This document shows positions 16,575-25,200 of a stretch of DNA of 52,043 bases, in pieces. The DNA is from Ancalomicrobiaceae bacterium. GTDB taxonomy: Bacteria; Pseudomonadota; Alphaproteobacteria; Rhizobiales; Ancalomicrobiaceae. A model generated the notes under the pieces. The model worked only from the letters and a program-made list of their open reading frames with translations. It did not search any database and was not told the origin of the DNA. A program made the position numbers and the translations under genes. Each line of letters begins with the position of its first letter. The first letter of the stretch is position 1. The stretch spans positions 1 to 52,043 of the forward strand of contig JARLIU010000200.1 of NCBI GenBank assembly GCA_031291595.1, read 5' to 3'.

Positions 16575-18062
16575 ATGGCCCTGGCAAAGAAAGCCGTGGT
16601 TTCCACATTCAGCATGGCGATGATGACGGCCGCCGCGGTCGTCTCCTTGCGCGGACTGCCGATGATGGCCAAGGAACAGCTGACGCTGTTCATCTTTATT
16701 GCCTTCGCCACCTTGATCTTTCTGATCCCGGCGGCGCTGGTCTCGGCTGAGTTCGGCGGCGCCTTCGGCGAGAAGGGCGGCGGCGTCTACACCTGGGTGA
16801 AAGAGGCGTTCGGCGCGCGCTGGGGCTTCGTCGCCATCTGGCTGCAGTGGATCCAGAACGTGGTGTGGTATCCGACGGTGCTGGCGTTCTCGGCCGCCGC
16901 CATCGCCTATGTGGTCGGCAAGCCCGATCTGGCCAACAACGGGTTCTACGTCGGCGCGTTCTGCATTGCCGTCTATTGGGCGGCAACCTGGGTCTCGCTG
17001 CGCGGCGTCGACGCGATCGCCAAAGTCACCAGTTGGACTTTCCTGATCGGCACGGTCCTGCCCGGCGTCATCATCATGATCCTGGCCGGCATCTGGATTT
17101 TCCAAGGCAACCCGATTGCCATGCTGCACCCGATCGCGACCGATTCCGCTTCCGTCATGTCGATGGCCGGCGGCCATGCCCATCCACGCTATTTTCCCAG
17201 CATTACCGGCCTCGGCGATATCGCCTTCCTCGCCGGCATCATCCTGCTGTTTGCCGGCGTCGAAGTGCATGCCGTGCACGCCAATGAGATGACCGCACCG
17301 AAGCGGCAGTTCCCGTTCGCCATTCTGATCGCCTCGGTGGTGATCATCCTCCTGTTCACGCTCGGCTCGTTCGCCGTGGCGACCGTGCTGCCGAACCAGG
17401 ACATCAACCTGCAGGAGGGATTGATGAAGGCGTTCCAGCAGATCTTCGACAAGTTCGGCATGGGCTGGGCGACACCGGTCGTGTGTCTGCTGCTCGCATT
17501 CGGCGGCATCGGCGGCGTCATGTCGTGGATCAGCGGCCCGAGTCGCGGTCTTCTCTGGACGGCGCAGGAAGGCGAGATCCCACCGTTCCTGGCCAAGACC
17601 AATGACCACGGCGTGCAGATCAGTATCCTGATCGTTCAGGGGGTGATCGTCACGGCGCTATCCCTCACCTATTTCGTCATGAAGGATGTCAGTGTGGCAT
17701 TCTTCCTGTTGAGCGCCATGACGATCACGCTCTACCTGATCATGTACATGCTGATGTATGCCGCCGCGATCCGGCTGCGCTATTCCCAGCCCGATCTGAA
17801 GCGCAGCTACCGCGTACCGGGTGGATCGGTCGGCATGTGGATCATTGCCGGGGTCGGATTTGCCGGCGTGCTGTTCGCCTTCGTCGTCGGCTTCTTCCCG
17901 CCGTCGCAGCTGCCTGTCGGCAGCCCGGCGCTCTACTTCGGCCTGGTTGCCGGCGGCACCGTGCTGTTCACCGCCATCCCCTTGCTGATCACGGTCCTCA
18001 AGCGAGCATCATGGCGCCCTGCAGCGATCCCGGTCCTCGTTCCGGTCGCGCCGGTCGCATGA
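16575..18062 (+). CDS. gadC: Glutamate:GABA antiporter, APC superfamily
   Basis: A 495-residue polytopic membrane protein with about 12 hydrophobic segments. The N-terminal region (STFSMAMMTAAAVVSLRGLP, FGEKGGGVYTWVKEAFG) is typical of the GadC branch of APC transporters, which import glutamate in exchange for GABA. ATG 16575 is preceded by an ideal AGGAGG; the frame extends to 16458 without a comparable site. It starts 120 bases after gadB and ends just before a strong hairpin, so gadB-gadC forms one unit. E. coli GadC is 511 residues and ends in a pH-gating C-plug; here the protein stops soon after the last membrane helix (LLITVLKRASWRP...), so the plug is shortened or absent. This comparison is from memory. 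Confidence 0.92.
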   Translation: MALAKKAVVSTFSMAMMTAAAVVSLRGLPMMAKEQLTLFIFIAFATLIFLIPAALVSAEFGGAFGEKGGGVYTWVKEAFGARWGFVAIWLQWIQNVVWYPTVLAFSAAAIAYVVGKPDLANNGFYVGAFCIAVYWAATWVSLRGVDAIAKVTSWTFLIGTVLPGVIIMILAGIWIFQGNPIAMLHPIATDSASVMSMAGGHAHPRYFPSITGLGDIAFLAGIILLFAGVEVHAVHANEMTAPKRQFPFAILIASVVIILLFTLGSFAVATVLPNQDINLQEGLMKAFQQIFDKFGMGWATPVVCLLLAFGGIGGVMSWISGPSRGLLWTAQEGEIPPFLAKTNDHGVQISILIVQGVIVTALSLTYFVMKDVSVAFFLLSAMTITLYLIMYMLMYAAAIRLRYSQPDLKRSYRVPGGSVGMWIIAGVGFAGVLFAFVVGFFPPSQLPVGSPALYFGLVAGGTVLFTAIPLLITVLKRASWRPAAIPVLVPVAPVA

Positions 18063-18091
18063 CCTGATCGTCCCGTCGATGGCCGATCACT

Positions 18092-18127
18092 GTGGAAGCG
18101 GCCGCCCCATTTGGCGGCCGCTTCCAC
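18092..18127 (+). terminator. Perfect 15-bp hairpin after gadC
   Basis: GTGGAAGCGGCCGCC and GGCGGCCGCTTCCAC are perfect inverted arms around a CCATTT loop, 29 bases after the gadC stop. There is no T-run, but the stability and position argue for a terminator or mRNA 3-prime end stabiliser for gadBC. Being symmetric, it could also act on leftward transcripts leaving the SPFH gene. Confidence 0.7.
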
Positions 18128-18404
18128 GACTGAAGCGCGAAGTGATCGACGCCACCTCACGGCCGCTTCCGTTTGAGGGGAATCCGACCGTCGCGCACCG
18201 GCGCCCCGCCGGCTGATCTGACCAGGCATCGGGACTTGGCTGCGGGGTGACGACGTTGCGGTGCTGTTCGGATCGCTTCGAGGCTGATCAGGTCTGCTGC
18301 AACGCAACGCCTGCCGTGGACAACGCGACGGCCCAGGCGCCGGTCTGGCGGCATGGGCCGTTGGGTCGTTGGTAATTCCCTGGCTTCCGTTCAGTTCGAG
18401 GCGG

Positions 18405-19238
18405 CTATTCCGGCACGGAGACGCCGATCGGCATTGCGTCCTGAACCGCGCCATTGCGGCTGCCAAGCACGTCGCGCGACTGCATCAGATCGAGGAACGG
18501 TTTGATGATGTCGATCGGCATCGGGAAGATGATGGTCGAGTTCTGCTCGGCACCGATCTCCGCCAGCGTCTGCAGGTAGCGCAGCTGCATCGCAGCCGGC
18601 ACGCTGGCGAGAATGCGCGCCGCATTGACCAGCGTCTGCGAGGCCTGGAATTCGGCCTCGGCGTGGATGACCTTGGCACGCCGGTCGCGCTCGGCTTCCG
18701 CCTGTTTGGCGATGGCGCGCACCATGTTGTCGCCCAGTTCCACGGTGCGGATTTCGACATTGCTGACCTTGATGCCCCACGGCTCGGTCTGCGCGTCGAC
18801 GATCGCCTGCACGTCGGTGCTGAGCTTCTTGCGGTCGGACAGCATCTCGTCGAGATCGTGCTGGCCGAGCACCGCCCTGAGCGTCGTCTGCGCCAGCATA
18901 TTGGTCGCCGGCTGGTAGGCCTGCACGTTGATGACGGCGCGCTCCGGATCGACGACGCTGTAGTAGAGCACGGCGTCAACCTTCATCGACACGTTGTCGC
19001 GCTAAATCACGTCCTGCGTCGGGATCTCGATGACCTGGATCCTGAGATCGACCCGGGCCATGTCCTGGATGAACGGGATCAGCAGCACCAGACCCGGCCC
19101 CTTGACCGCCTGGAACCGCCCGAGCGTGAAGACGACGGCGCGCTCGTATTGCCTCAGGATCCGCACCGCCGCGAACAGGCAAATCAGGATGATGAGCACG
19201 AGCGGCATCAGGCCGTAGTACAAAAGCTGTGACAGCAT
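18405..19238 (-). pseudogene. SPFH (stomatin/slipin) family protein interrupted by one amber codon
   Basis: The two halves are in one frame. The upstream part (19238-19002) encodes an N-terminal membrane segment and the start of an SPFH domain (QYERAVVFTLGRF, IQVIEIPTQDVI); a TAG at 19004-19002 interrupts it; the frame resumes [16 protein letters not shown] and runs through the rest of the band-7 domain ([34 protein letters not shown]) to a normal stop, about 277 codons in all. The family has Ser before RDNVS, so TCG-to-TAG by one substitution explains the break. Start ATG 19238 has GAGGAG upstream. Slipins scaffold membrane microdomains with partner NfeD proteases; no nfeD is adjacent. Either a recent pseudogene, a read-through codon or a base-call error: the remaining frame shows no other damage. 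Confidence 0.85.
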
Positions 19239-19603
19239 GGAGGGTTACTCCTCATTTGGAGGCGCGAAGGACTGGCCTTCGGCCGATCGGAGACGGTCGG
19301 CGGATGGCGCGGTCCAGCGGGCGGGGCTTGAGAAGATCACGTTCGCGGCGGCCGGGAGAGGGCCGGATTGTACTCAGCGCACCACGGCTCCAAGCGCCCA
19401 ATTGTTGGGTCGAGCCGGCCAGCGGCGATGCTTTCGCTCGATGATCGCCTGTTTGCCGAAGCTGTCGCTCCGGTCGCCCCGGCTGCCACAAGGCAAAAGA
19501 GTAGTTTCCGTCGCTGGCACCTTGGACGTCGATGCTGCCAAGTCTGTTCCAGGAAACCAACAGGCGGGCCCCGCCTGCTGCGCTTCGAATAGAAGGCACC
19601 CTA
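19239..19603. other. Divergent promoter region without a gene
   Basis: About 365 bases between the SPFH gene and the rightward 134-residue gene. No frame with a ribosome binding site was found. A perfect GC-rich palindrome, CAGGCGGG-C-CCCGCCTG at 19561-19577, stands just before the ribosome binding site of the rightward gene and could be a regulator site or a leader hairpin. Confidence 0.4.
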
Positions 19604-20008
19604 ATGCACGACGCCCTGTCAAAATTCACCGTTCAGATCGAGATCAGCCTGAAAGCTATGCAGAACCGGCTGGAAACACTTAACGCTGCGGCCAAATCGG
19701 GCGCCGTGGGAGCGAAGGCGGAGATCCGCAGCCAACTCGCCCATCTCGACGAGCAGGCGCACAAGGCCGAGGCCGTCTTCGTCAAGGCGCGCAACGACGT
19801 CATGGCCTGGACCGACGAGCCGATGGAGACGATTGCCGGGTGGAAGGCTGCGTTCGACAGCGCTCATCTGGCAGCTCGTGCCGAACGCGCCACACGATAT
19901 GCCGAGGCTGCCTCGCAGGTCGCGATCATCAGCCTCGCCCGGGCCGAGCAGGCGACGCTTGAAGCCAAACTGGCGTCCACCGAAGCCGATGCGGCCCGAG
20001 CCGCGTGA
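19604..20008 (+). CDS. Hypothetical alpha-helical protein, 134 residues
   Basis: ATG 19604 has AGAAGG upstream; longer in-frame starts to 19532 lack one. The protein is rich in Ala, Glu, Lys and Arg with heptad-like spacing (MQNRLETLNAAAKSG, RSQLAHLDEQAHKAEA, EQATLEAKLASTEADAARA) and one Trp-containing central helix (VMAWTDEPMETIAGWKAAFD). It looks like a soluble helical bundle or coiled coil. No named family was recognised. It precedes the DUF1236 gene on the same strand by about 110 bases, in a stretch of small stress-type genes. Confidence 0.7.
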   Translation: MHDALSKFTVQIEISLKAMQNRLETLNAAAKSGAVGAKAEIRSQLAHLDEQAHKAEAVFVKARNDVMAWTDEPMETIAGWKAAFDSAHLAARAERATRYAEAASQVAIISLARAEQATLEAKLASTEADAARAA

Positions 20009-20119
20009 TGGCACCGCTTGCCACCTGTCGCCCTCCACATTCCGCACCGCCGCCCGACCGCGCAGCCAAACCAGTTCCGGCGGCTGCGCTCAATCATTCA
20101 GCCGATATGGAGTTACCCA

Positions 20120-20533
20120 ATGAAGACGAAAACAGCCCTGTTCGCCGCAGCCATCCTGATCCTCTTTCCCGCATCAGCCCTGGCCCAGGGCGTCGTTCGC
20201 GGCGCCGTCGAGGGAACGCATGATGGCGAGCGCACGGCCGGACCGGTCGGCGCCGTCGTCGGCGGCGTGGTCGGAGCCGTGGTCGGCGGTGTCGACGGCT
20301 TGTTCGGCATCGATCAGCGCCCGCGCTTTCGCGACTACGTCATTCGCGAACATCGCCACTCCTATCGATACGACCACGTGGTGGCGGTCGGCAGCGAATT
20401 GCCCGACAGCGGCATCACCTACTACGATGTGCCGTCCGAATATGGCGTGCATGACTATCGCTACACGGTCGTCAACGACCGCACCGTGCTGGTCGACCCC
20501 AGGACCCACCGGGTCGTCGACGTGATCAACTGA
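20120..20533 (+). CDS. DUF1236 family exported protein
   Basis: A 137-residue protein with a clear signal peptide (MKTKTALFAAAILILFPASA then LAQG, cleavage near residue 23). A glycine-rich stretch (VGAVVGGVVGAVVGGVDG) resembling a glycine-zipper is followed by the DUF1236 module, recognised by DSGITYYDVPSEYGV and YTVVNDRTVLVDPRTHRVVDVI. DUF1236 proteins are common in Hyphomicrobiales, have no assigned function, and probably sit in the periplasm or outer membrane. Start ATG 20120 is set by the signal peptide. Two hairpins follow the stop codon. Confidence 0.88.
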   Translation: MKTKTALFAAAILILFPASALAQGVVRGAVEGTHDGERTAGPVGAVVGGVVGAVVGGVDGLFGIDQRPRFRDYVIREHRHSYRYDHVVAVGSELPDSGITYYDVPSEYGVHDYRYTVVNDRTVLVDPRTHRVVDVIN

Positions 20534-20552
20534 CGGACCGATCAAACACCAG

Positions 20553-20583
20553 CCCTGGCCGCGTCGACAAAGGCGCGGCCGGG
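20553..20583 (+). terminator. GC-rich hairpin after the DUF1236 gene
   Basis: CCCTGGCCGCG pairs with CGCGGCCGGG (one T-G wobble) around a ten-base loop, 20 bases after the stop codon. No T-run follows. Probable transcript end for the rightward gene. Confidence 0.5.
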
Positions 20584-20617
20584 AGCCGTTCTGAAATACG
20601 GAGATGGTTACATAGAT

Positions 20618-20657
20618 CGACAGCCTGTCAGCCTCGAAGGAGACTGACAGGCTGTCG
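20618..20657. terminator. Long perfect inverted repeat between convergent genes
   Basis: CGACAGCCTGTCAG and CTGACAGGCTGTCG are perfect 14-bp arms (16 with a T-G wobble and an A-T pair) flanking a 12-base loop. It lies between the end of the DUF1236 gene and the end of the leftward 85-residue gene, so a bidirectional terminator is the simplest reading, although neither side has a T-run. Confidence 0.6.
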
Positions 20658-20729
20658 GTGTTCGTCGATGGCAGGTTGGCCTCGTGGTTCGCAGCGCCGG
20701 CCGCCAGCCGCTGCCGACGGCGCCTCGCC

Positions 20730-20987
20730 CTAGTCCAATTCGCGAAACGGCGGCGTTCCGTTGAGCGGCTGTCTCGGCGCCTTGCGCGCGCGCAGGACCC
20801 GGCTGTCTTCGCCCGGGCGCATCTCGAGCCGTTCGGACAGGCCATCTTCGAATACTTTGCGGAATCCCGCTTCGATCTGTTCGTCGACGGCCCGGCCGGA
20901 CCGCCGACGCTGGTCGCGACCTTGCTGGTCCGTCCCTGCCAAGGCTGAGGATCGCTGCGTATTGTCGGAAGCTGGATCTGTGCCCAT
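20730..20987 (-). CDS. Hypothetical protein, 85 residues
   Basis: ATG 20987 is preceded by AGAGGAGA at good spacing, which argues for real translation. The product is polar and charged, with a disordered-looking N-terminus (MGTDPASDNTQRSSALAGTD) and a helical middle (VDEQIEAGFRKVFEDGLSER). The middle has a faint similarity to the NepR anti-sigma helix (QLRxxYxxVxxExxPxR), but the signature Glu-Pro is missing, so I do not assign it. No sigma factor or PhyR gene is nearby. Confidence 0.5.
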   Translation of the reverse strand: MGTDPASDNTQRSSALAGTDQQGRDQRRRSGRAVDEQIEAGFRKVFEDGLSERLEMRPGEDSRVLRARKAPRQPLNGTPPFRELD

Positions 20988-21118
20988 GTGGGTCTCCTCT
21001 CCGGTTCAAATTCGCTGCACGGAAGACGATCGCGGTAAACCTGCTCGCCGCCGGTCGCGGAGTTCGACCGGACGACGGACGCACACAAGTGGCGAAGCGC
21101 GTGTTCGGTCCCGATCCG

Positions 21119-21439
21119 TCAGTCGATCGGACTGAGGGCGCGGGACGAGGCAGGCATCGTCGTCCCGTCGTCGTTTTGGCCGACGACCTTCGCATCGGGA
21201 TCCGCGCGGCCGAGGCGATACTCGCCGAGCGCCGCCACCTGGCGGATGAACCACCCGGCGTGCTGGTCTGTCGTAGTAGCGTCCTGCTCGTTGCCCCCGG
21301 GCACATGGCCGGAGGCAACGGTCGCCTTCAGCCGATCCATGAATTTTGGTTCGGTCTCATCGATATGGGCGATGAGAGCCTGCAGGATCCGCTCGTGCGC
21401 GAGAACCCGGCGTTCGAGGTCGGCTGTCTCGATCGGCAT
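21119..21439 (-). CDS. Hypothetical protein, 106 residues
   Basis: ATG 21439 has AAGGAG at correct spacing; the frame upstream to 21523 has none. The N-terminal third is a predicted amphipathic helix pair (ADLERRVLAHERILQALIAHIDET, where LERRVLAHERILQALI has heptad spacing), followed by a polar region that looks disordered. No signal peptide, membrane segment or known family. It is one of four small leftward genes between 20.7 and 22 kb. Confidence 0.6.
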   Translation of the reverse strand: MPIETADLERRVLAHERILQALIAHIDETEPKFMDRLKATVASGHVPGGNEQDATTTDQHAGWFIRQVAALGEYRLGRADPDAKVVGQNDDGTTMPASSRALSPID

Positions 21440-21528
21440 GACGTAACTCCTTGTGGCGAGCGAACTCGGCCGGGACCTCGACACTGGCGGATGGACGTCG
21501 AGCGTGGGATGAAGCGGCGTCAAGCCGC

Positions 21529-21687
21529 TCAGATGCGACCAAGCACCACCAGGACCAACACGACGACAAGGATCAGGCCGATGCCGCTGCTGGGGTAGTA
21601 GCCCCAGTTCAGGCTGTGCGGCCAGGCTGGGAAGGCGCCGACGAGCGCGAGGATCAGGACGATTAGCAGAATGAAACCGATATTCAT
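21529..21687 (-). CDS. DUF3309 family membrane protein
   Basis: A 52-residue protein of two hydrophobic helices joined by PAWPHSLNWGYYPSSGIG, ending VVVLGRI. Both the WGY-PSSGIGL hinge and the LGRI end are hallmarks of DUF3309, a family of tiny inner-membrane proteins of unknown function seen often in stress-response gene clusters of Alphaproteobacteria. ATG 21687 is the only start giving the family N-terminus; its ribosome binding site (GGGGC) is weak. CsbD-family and other small genes flank it. Confidence 0.85.
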   Translation of the reverse strand: MNIGFILLIVLILALVGAFPAWPHSLNWGYYPSSGIGLILVVVLVLVVLGRI

Positions 21688-21802
21688 GGCGTGCCCCGTT
21701 GGGTTGTGCGGCGTCCGACCGTCCGGGCCGGGCGAGCGCATATGTTTCGCCGGATGACTGCGGGACGAACCGGCACGGAGGCGCGTCAACGAGACGTCGC
21801 GA

Positions 21803-21973
21803 TCAGTCCTTCATCGTGTCCTTGGCACCACCGATGGCGTTCTGGATGGCGCCCTTGGCTTTGTCGGCCTTGCCGTCGGCGACCAGCTTGGCATCGCCGA
21901 GAATTTTGCCGGCGACGATCTTGAGCGTGCCCTTGACCTGCTTAGCCGAGCCTTCGATGCGATCTTTATCCAC
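21803..21973 (-). CDS. CsbD family stress protein
   Basis: A 56-residue hydrophilic protein, MDKDRIEGSAKQVKGTLK followed by GKADKAKGAIQNAIGGAKD, which is the CsbD signature. CsbD proteins are general-stress proteins of unknown molecular function. The start is a GTG at 21973, preceded by GGGAG eight bases upstream; an ATG-only caller would miss it or extend it wrongly to 22153. I looked for a GGAAC-N18-CGTT type EcfG promoter upstream and did not find a good one. Confidence 0.88.
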   Translation of the reverse strand: MDKDRIEGSAKQVKGTLKIVAGKILGDAKLVADGKADKAKGAIQNAIGGAKDTMKD

Positions 21974-22176
21974 GTGACAATCTCCCGTTCCGCGAGGTCG
22001 GTCGCGGCCGTTCCGGAACCGGAGTTTGCAGGAGTTGGGACCTGGATCCCGAGCGCCAAGCAGGTCGCCCGATTTCGTCCCGAGCATTGCTTCGCCAAGG
22101 ACGGTTTCAGCCCCAGGTGAACTACCGTGTTCCGTGATATCGACAGACTGCACTCTTGCGGAGTGCTTGCGGAGCC

Positions 22177-22192
22177 TCGGAATCTACGCAAT
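22177..22192 (-). repeat. Recurrent intergenic motif, copy B
   Basis: TCGGAATCTACGCAAT shares its first eleven positions exactly with the copy at 28131-28148 and then diverges. It lies about 205 bases upstream of the CsbD gene, in the same relative orientation as copies A and C have to their genes. Confidence 0.4.
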
Positions 22193-22260
22193 GCTGCTGT
22201 CGGTTTGGGAGACTGGGGACACCGACCGCCCTGTCGCGCCATTCGGCGTCGCGAGCGAAG

Positions 22261-25200
22261 CTATTGCCCGGACGCCCGCTGCGCCGCGACCGCCATGCGG
22301 GCCAGATCGGGCAGCGACGTCGCCCCGGAGCGCTTCATGATGGCGGCGCGGTGGTTCTCCACCGTGCGCTGGCTGATGCCGAGGTCGGCGGCGATATTCT
22401 TGTTGGGATGGCCGACGAGGATCATGTCCATGATTTGGTGCTGGCGTGGCGTCAGCCCGGAGAGACGGGACATCGCGGCTTCATGCCATTCGCTGCTTTG
22501 CTGTCCGTCGCGCGCCAGCGCCAGCGCGCGGTCGACGCAGGCGATCAGCGCTGATGCGCCGACCGGCTTCTCGATGAAATCGGCCGCACCGGCCTTCATC
22601 GCTTCGACCGCGATTGCCACATCGCCGTTGCCGGTGATCATCACCGCCGGAAGCGTGTGCCCGTCGGCGTTGAGCCGGTGCAGCAACTCCAGCCCGGACA
22701 TCCCCGGCAGCGTGGCGTCGATCAGCAGACAGGCCTCACGCTCAGGCTGGAACGCGGCGAGGAATGCCTCGCACGTCGCAAAGTCCGCGACCGCGCGGCC
22801 CTCGGCCTCGAGAAGTTCGCGCAAGCCGAGCCTCAGGCTGTCGTCATCGTCGACGATGTAGACGACAGGCACAGCCGGAGCTTTGACAGGGGTGGCCGGC
22901 ACTTTCGGCGACGCCGGTTTAAGCCCGCGCCCGATGATCATCTGGCTCTGCACGATCTGGCGCATGTCGCCGAGCTTGACCGGCTTGGCCAGATGGATGC
23001 AGCCCGCGGCGGCAATATCGGCCAAGGTGCCCGTCGAGATGTCGCCGGACAGGATGATCACCGGCACCGTTCGACGCAGCAAGTGGCGCGCCTCGGCGGC
23101 GACCTGCAACCCGTTCATGCCGTTCGGCAGGTTGAAATCCGCCAAGATGACGTCCGGTCGCAAGGCCTTGCGAGCCATCAAGTCGAGGGCTTCGATGCCG
23201 TCCGCCGCCGTCTCCACGCGATAGCCGTCGACCGACAGCAGCGCCTGCAGCAGTCCGCGGATATCGGCCCCGTCCTCGATAACCAGAATGGTGCCGGTTT
23301 GCAGCGCCGGCTGACCGGCCGCCGGGTCGTCGAACACGCCGCGCGCTGCCGCCGGCGCCTGTCCAGCACCCGCATGCTGCCGGATCTCGATGGCGAAGAC
23401 CGAACCTTTGCCTGACTCGGAGCGGACGCTGATCTTGTGGCCGAGGAGATCGCCGAGGCGGCGGACGATCGCCAGCCCCAGCCCGAGTCCGTTCGCCCGC
23501 TGGCGGGCCGGATTGCCGATCTGGTGGTATTCCTCGAAGATCGCCCCGAGTTCGGAGGCCGGGATGCCGATGCCGGTGTCGCAGACCTCGATGCGCACGC
23601 TTCCGGCGCTGCGGCGAACCCCGAGCAGGATCTTTCCCCGCTTGGTGTATTTCAGCGCATTCGACACGATGTTGCGGATCATCTGCTCGATCAGCCGGAT
23701 GTCGCTGACGATCGCGAGACTGGAATCGACCACCCGGAATTGCAGGCCCTGGGCCTCCGCCAGGTAGGTGAACTCGTCGCGCAACCGCGTCAGCAGCGCG
23801 CTGACGGGAAATCGCGCGACCTCCGCGCTGACCGTTCCCGCCTCGATCTGGTTGATATCGAGCAGCGTATTGAGCATCGCCGTCATCGAGCCGAGCGTGT
23901 CGTCAAGCCGCTGCACCAGCCGCGTTGCCTTTTCGCCTTCGACATTCTGCGCCAGCAACCCTTGCAACAGCGCGAGCGTCTGCAACGGCTGGCGCAAGTC
24001 ATGGCTGGCGGCGGCAAGAAAGCGCGATTTCGCCGCATCGGCCTGCTGCGCCATCCGCTTGGCGGTTTCCAGGGCGTCGGCCGTCCGCTTGCGCTCGCTG
24101 ATATCGGTAAAGGTGACGACGACCCCCTCGGTGCCGCCGGTGTGGGTCCGATAGGGCAGAATGCGGCGCAGGTACCAAGCCTCGGCCAGCGATCGGATTT
24201 CCCGCTCCCTGGGTTTGCGGGTGACAAGCACCGCCTTGGCGTCCGCCACGAAGGTGTCGTCGACCGCCAGCGCATGCAAATCGGCGAGCGGACGGCCGAC
24301 ATCGCTGGGAATGACGTTGAACAGCGACTTCGTCGTCGGCGTAAAGAAGCGAATCCTGAGGTTGAGGTCGAGAAACAACGTGGCGACATCCGTGCTGTAG
24401 AGCACGTTCTGCAGATCGTTCGACGTGGTACGTTGCCGATCGAGGGTTTCCTGCAACTGCGCATTCAGAGCCGTCAGTTCCTCGTTGACCGACTGCAGCT
24501 CCTCCTTCGAGGCGAGCAACTCTTCGTTGGTCGACTGATATTCCTCGTTGACCGAGAGAGCCTCCTCGTTGATGGCCTTCTGCTCTTCTCCCGAGACTTG
24601 CAGGTTGCGAATGGCATCGGCCAGATCGCTGCGGGCGGTCGCCAGCTCGCGCTCGAGGTCGCTCAGCTTGGCGCCGTCGTCATGGGCGGCAGGTCGCGCG
24701 GACTTCTGCTCCACCTCGCGTGCTTCCAGAAACGAAATGAGCGTGAATTGGTCGGTTTCGCTCACCACTGGCTCGGCCGACAGGGTCAACAGCCAGATAT
24801 CTCCGCCGCGCTCGAACCTCCCGGCCGCCACGCTGACCCGGGCGGCCTCGGCATTGGCGCGCGCGACGGCGAGCCGCAGCTTCGGATGCAGCGCCGGCGC
24901 CGTCATGGCATAAAGATCCTGGGTCGGAAAACCCGATGGCACGCTCAGATGGCTGTTGATGGCGCCAAGTGTGAAAACGCAGGCGTTGGCGCGATTGATC
25001 AGCACAGAGGCCGGCGCGAAAGCATCGAGCACCAGTTGTCGCACGACCTCGCCGAGGACGGAGGCGCGAGACGGCGCCTGTCCGCGCGGCGGCCGAAGTG
25101 CCGGCAGATTGGCGTCGGCACCAGCGGTTGACACGCCCAGATCCAGATGGCTTGCCGGACCGATGTGGCGGTAGATCCGGGCCGATTTCGACATGACCTC

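Noticed and set aside
21974-22100. Possible EcfG-type promoter upstream of the CsbD gene
   Set aside because: GGAAC-like boxes are present, but no CGTT follows at the required spacing; the pairs found are GGAAC repeated.
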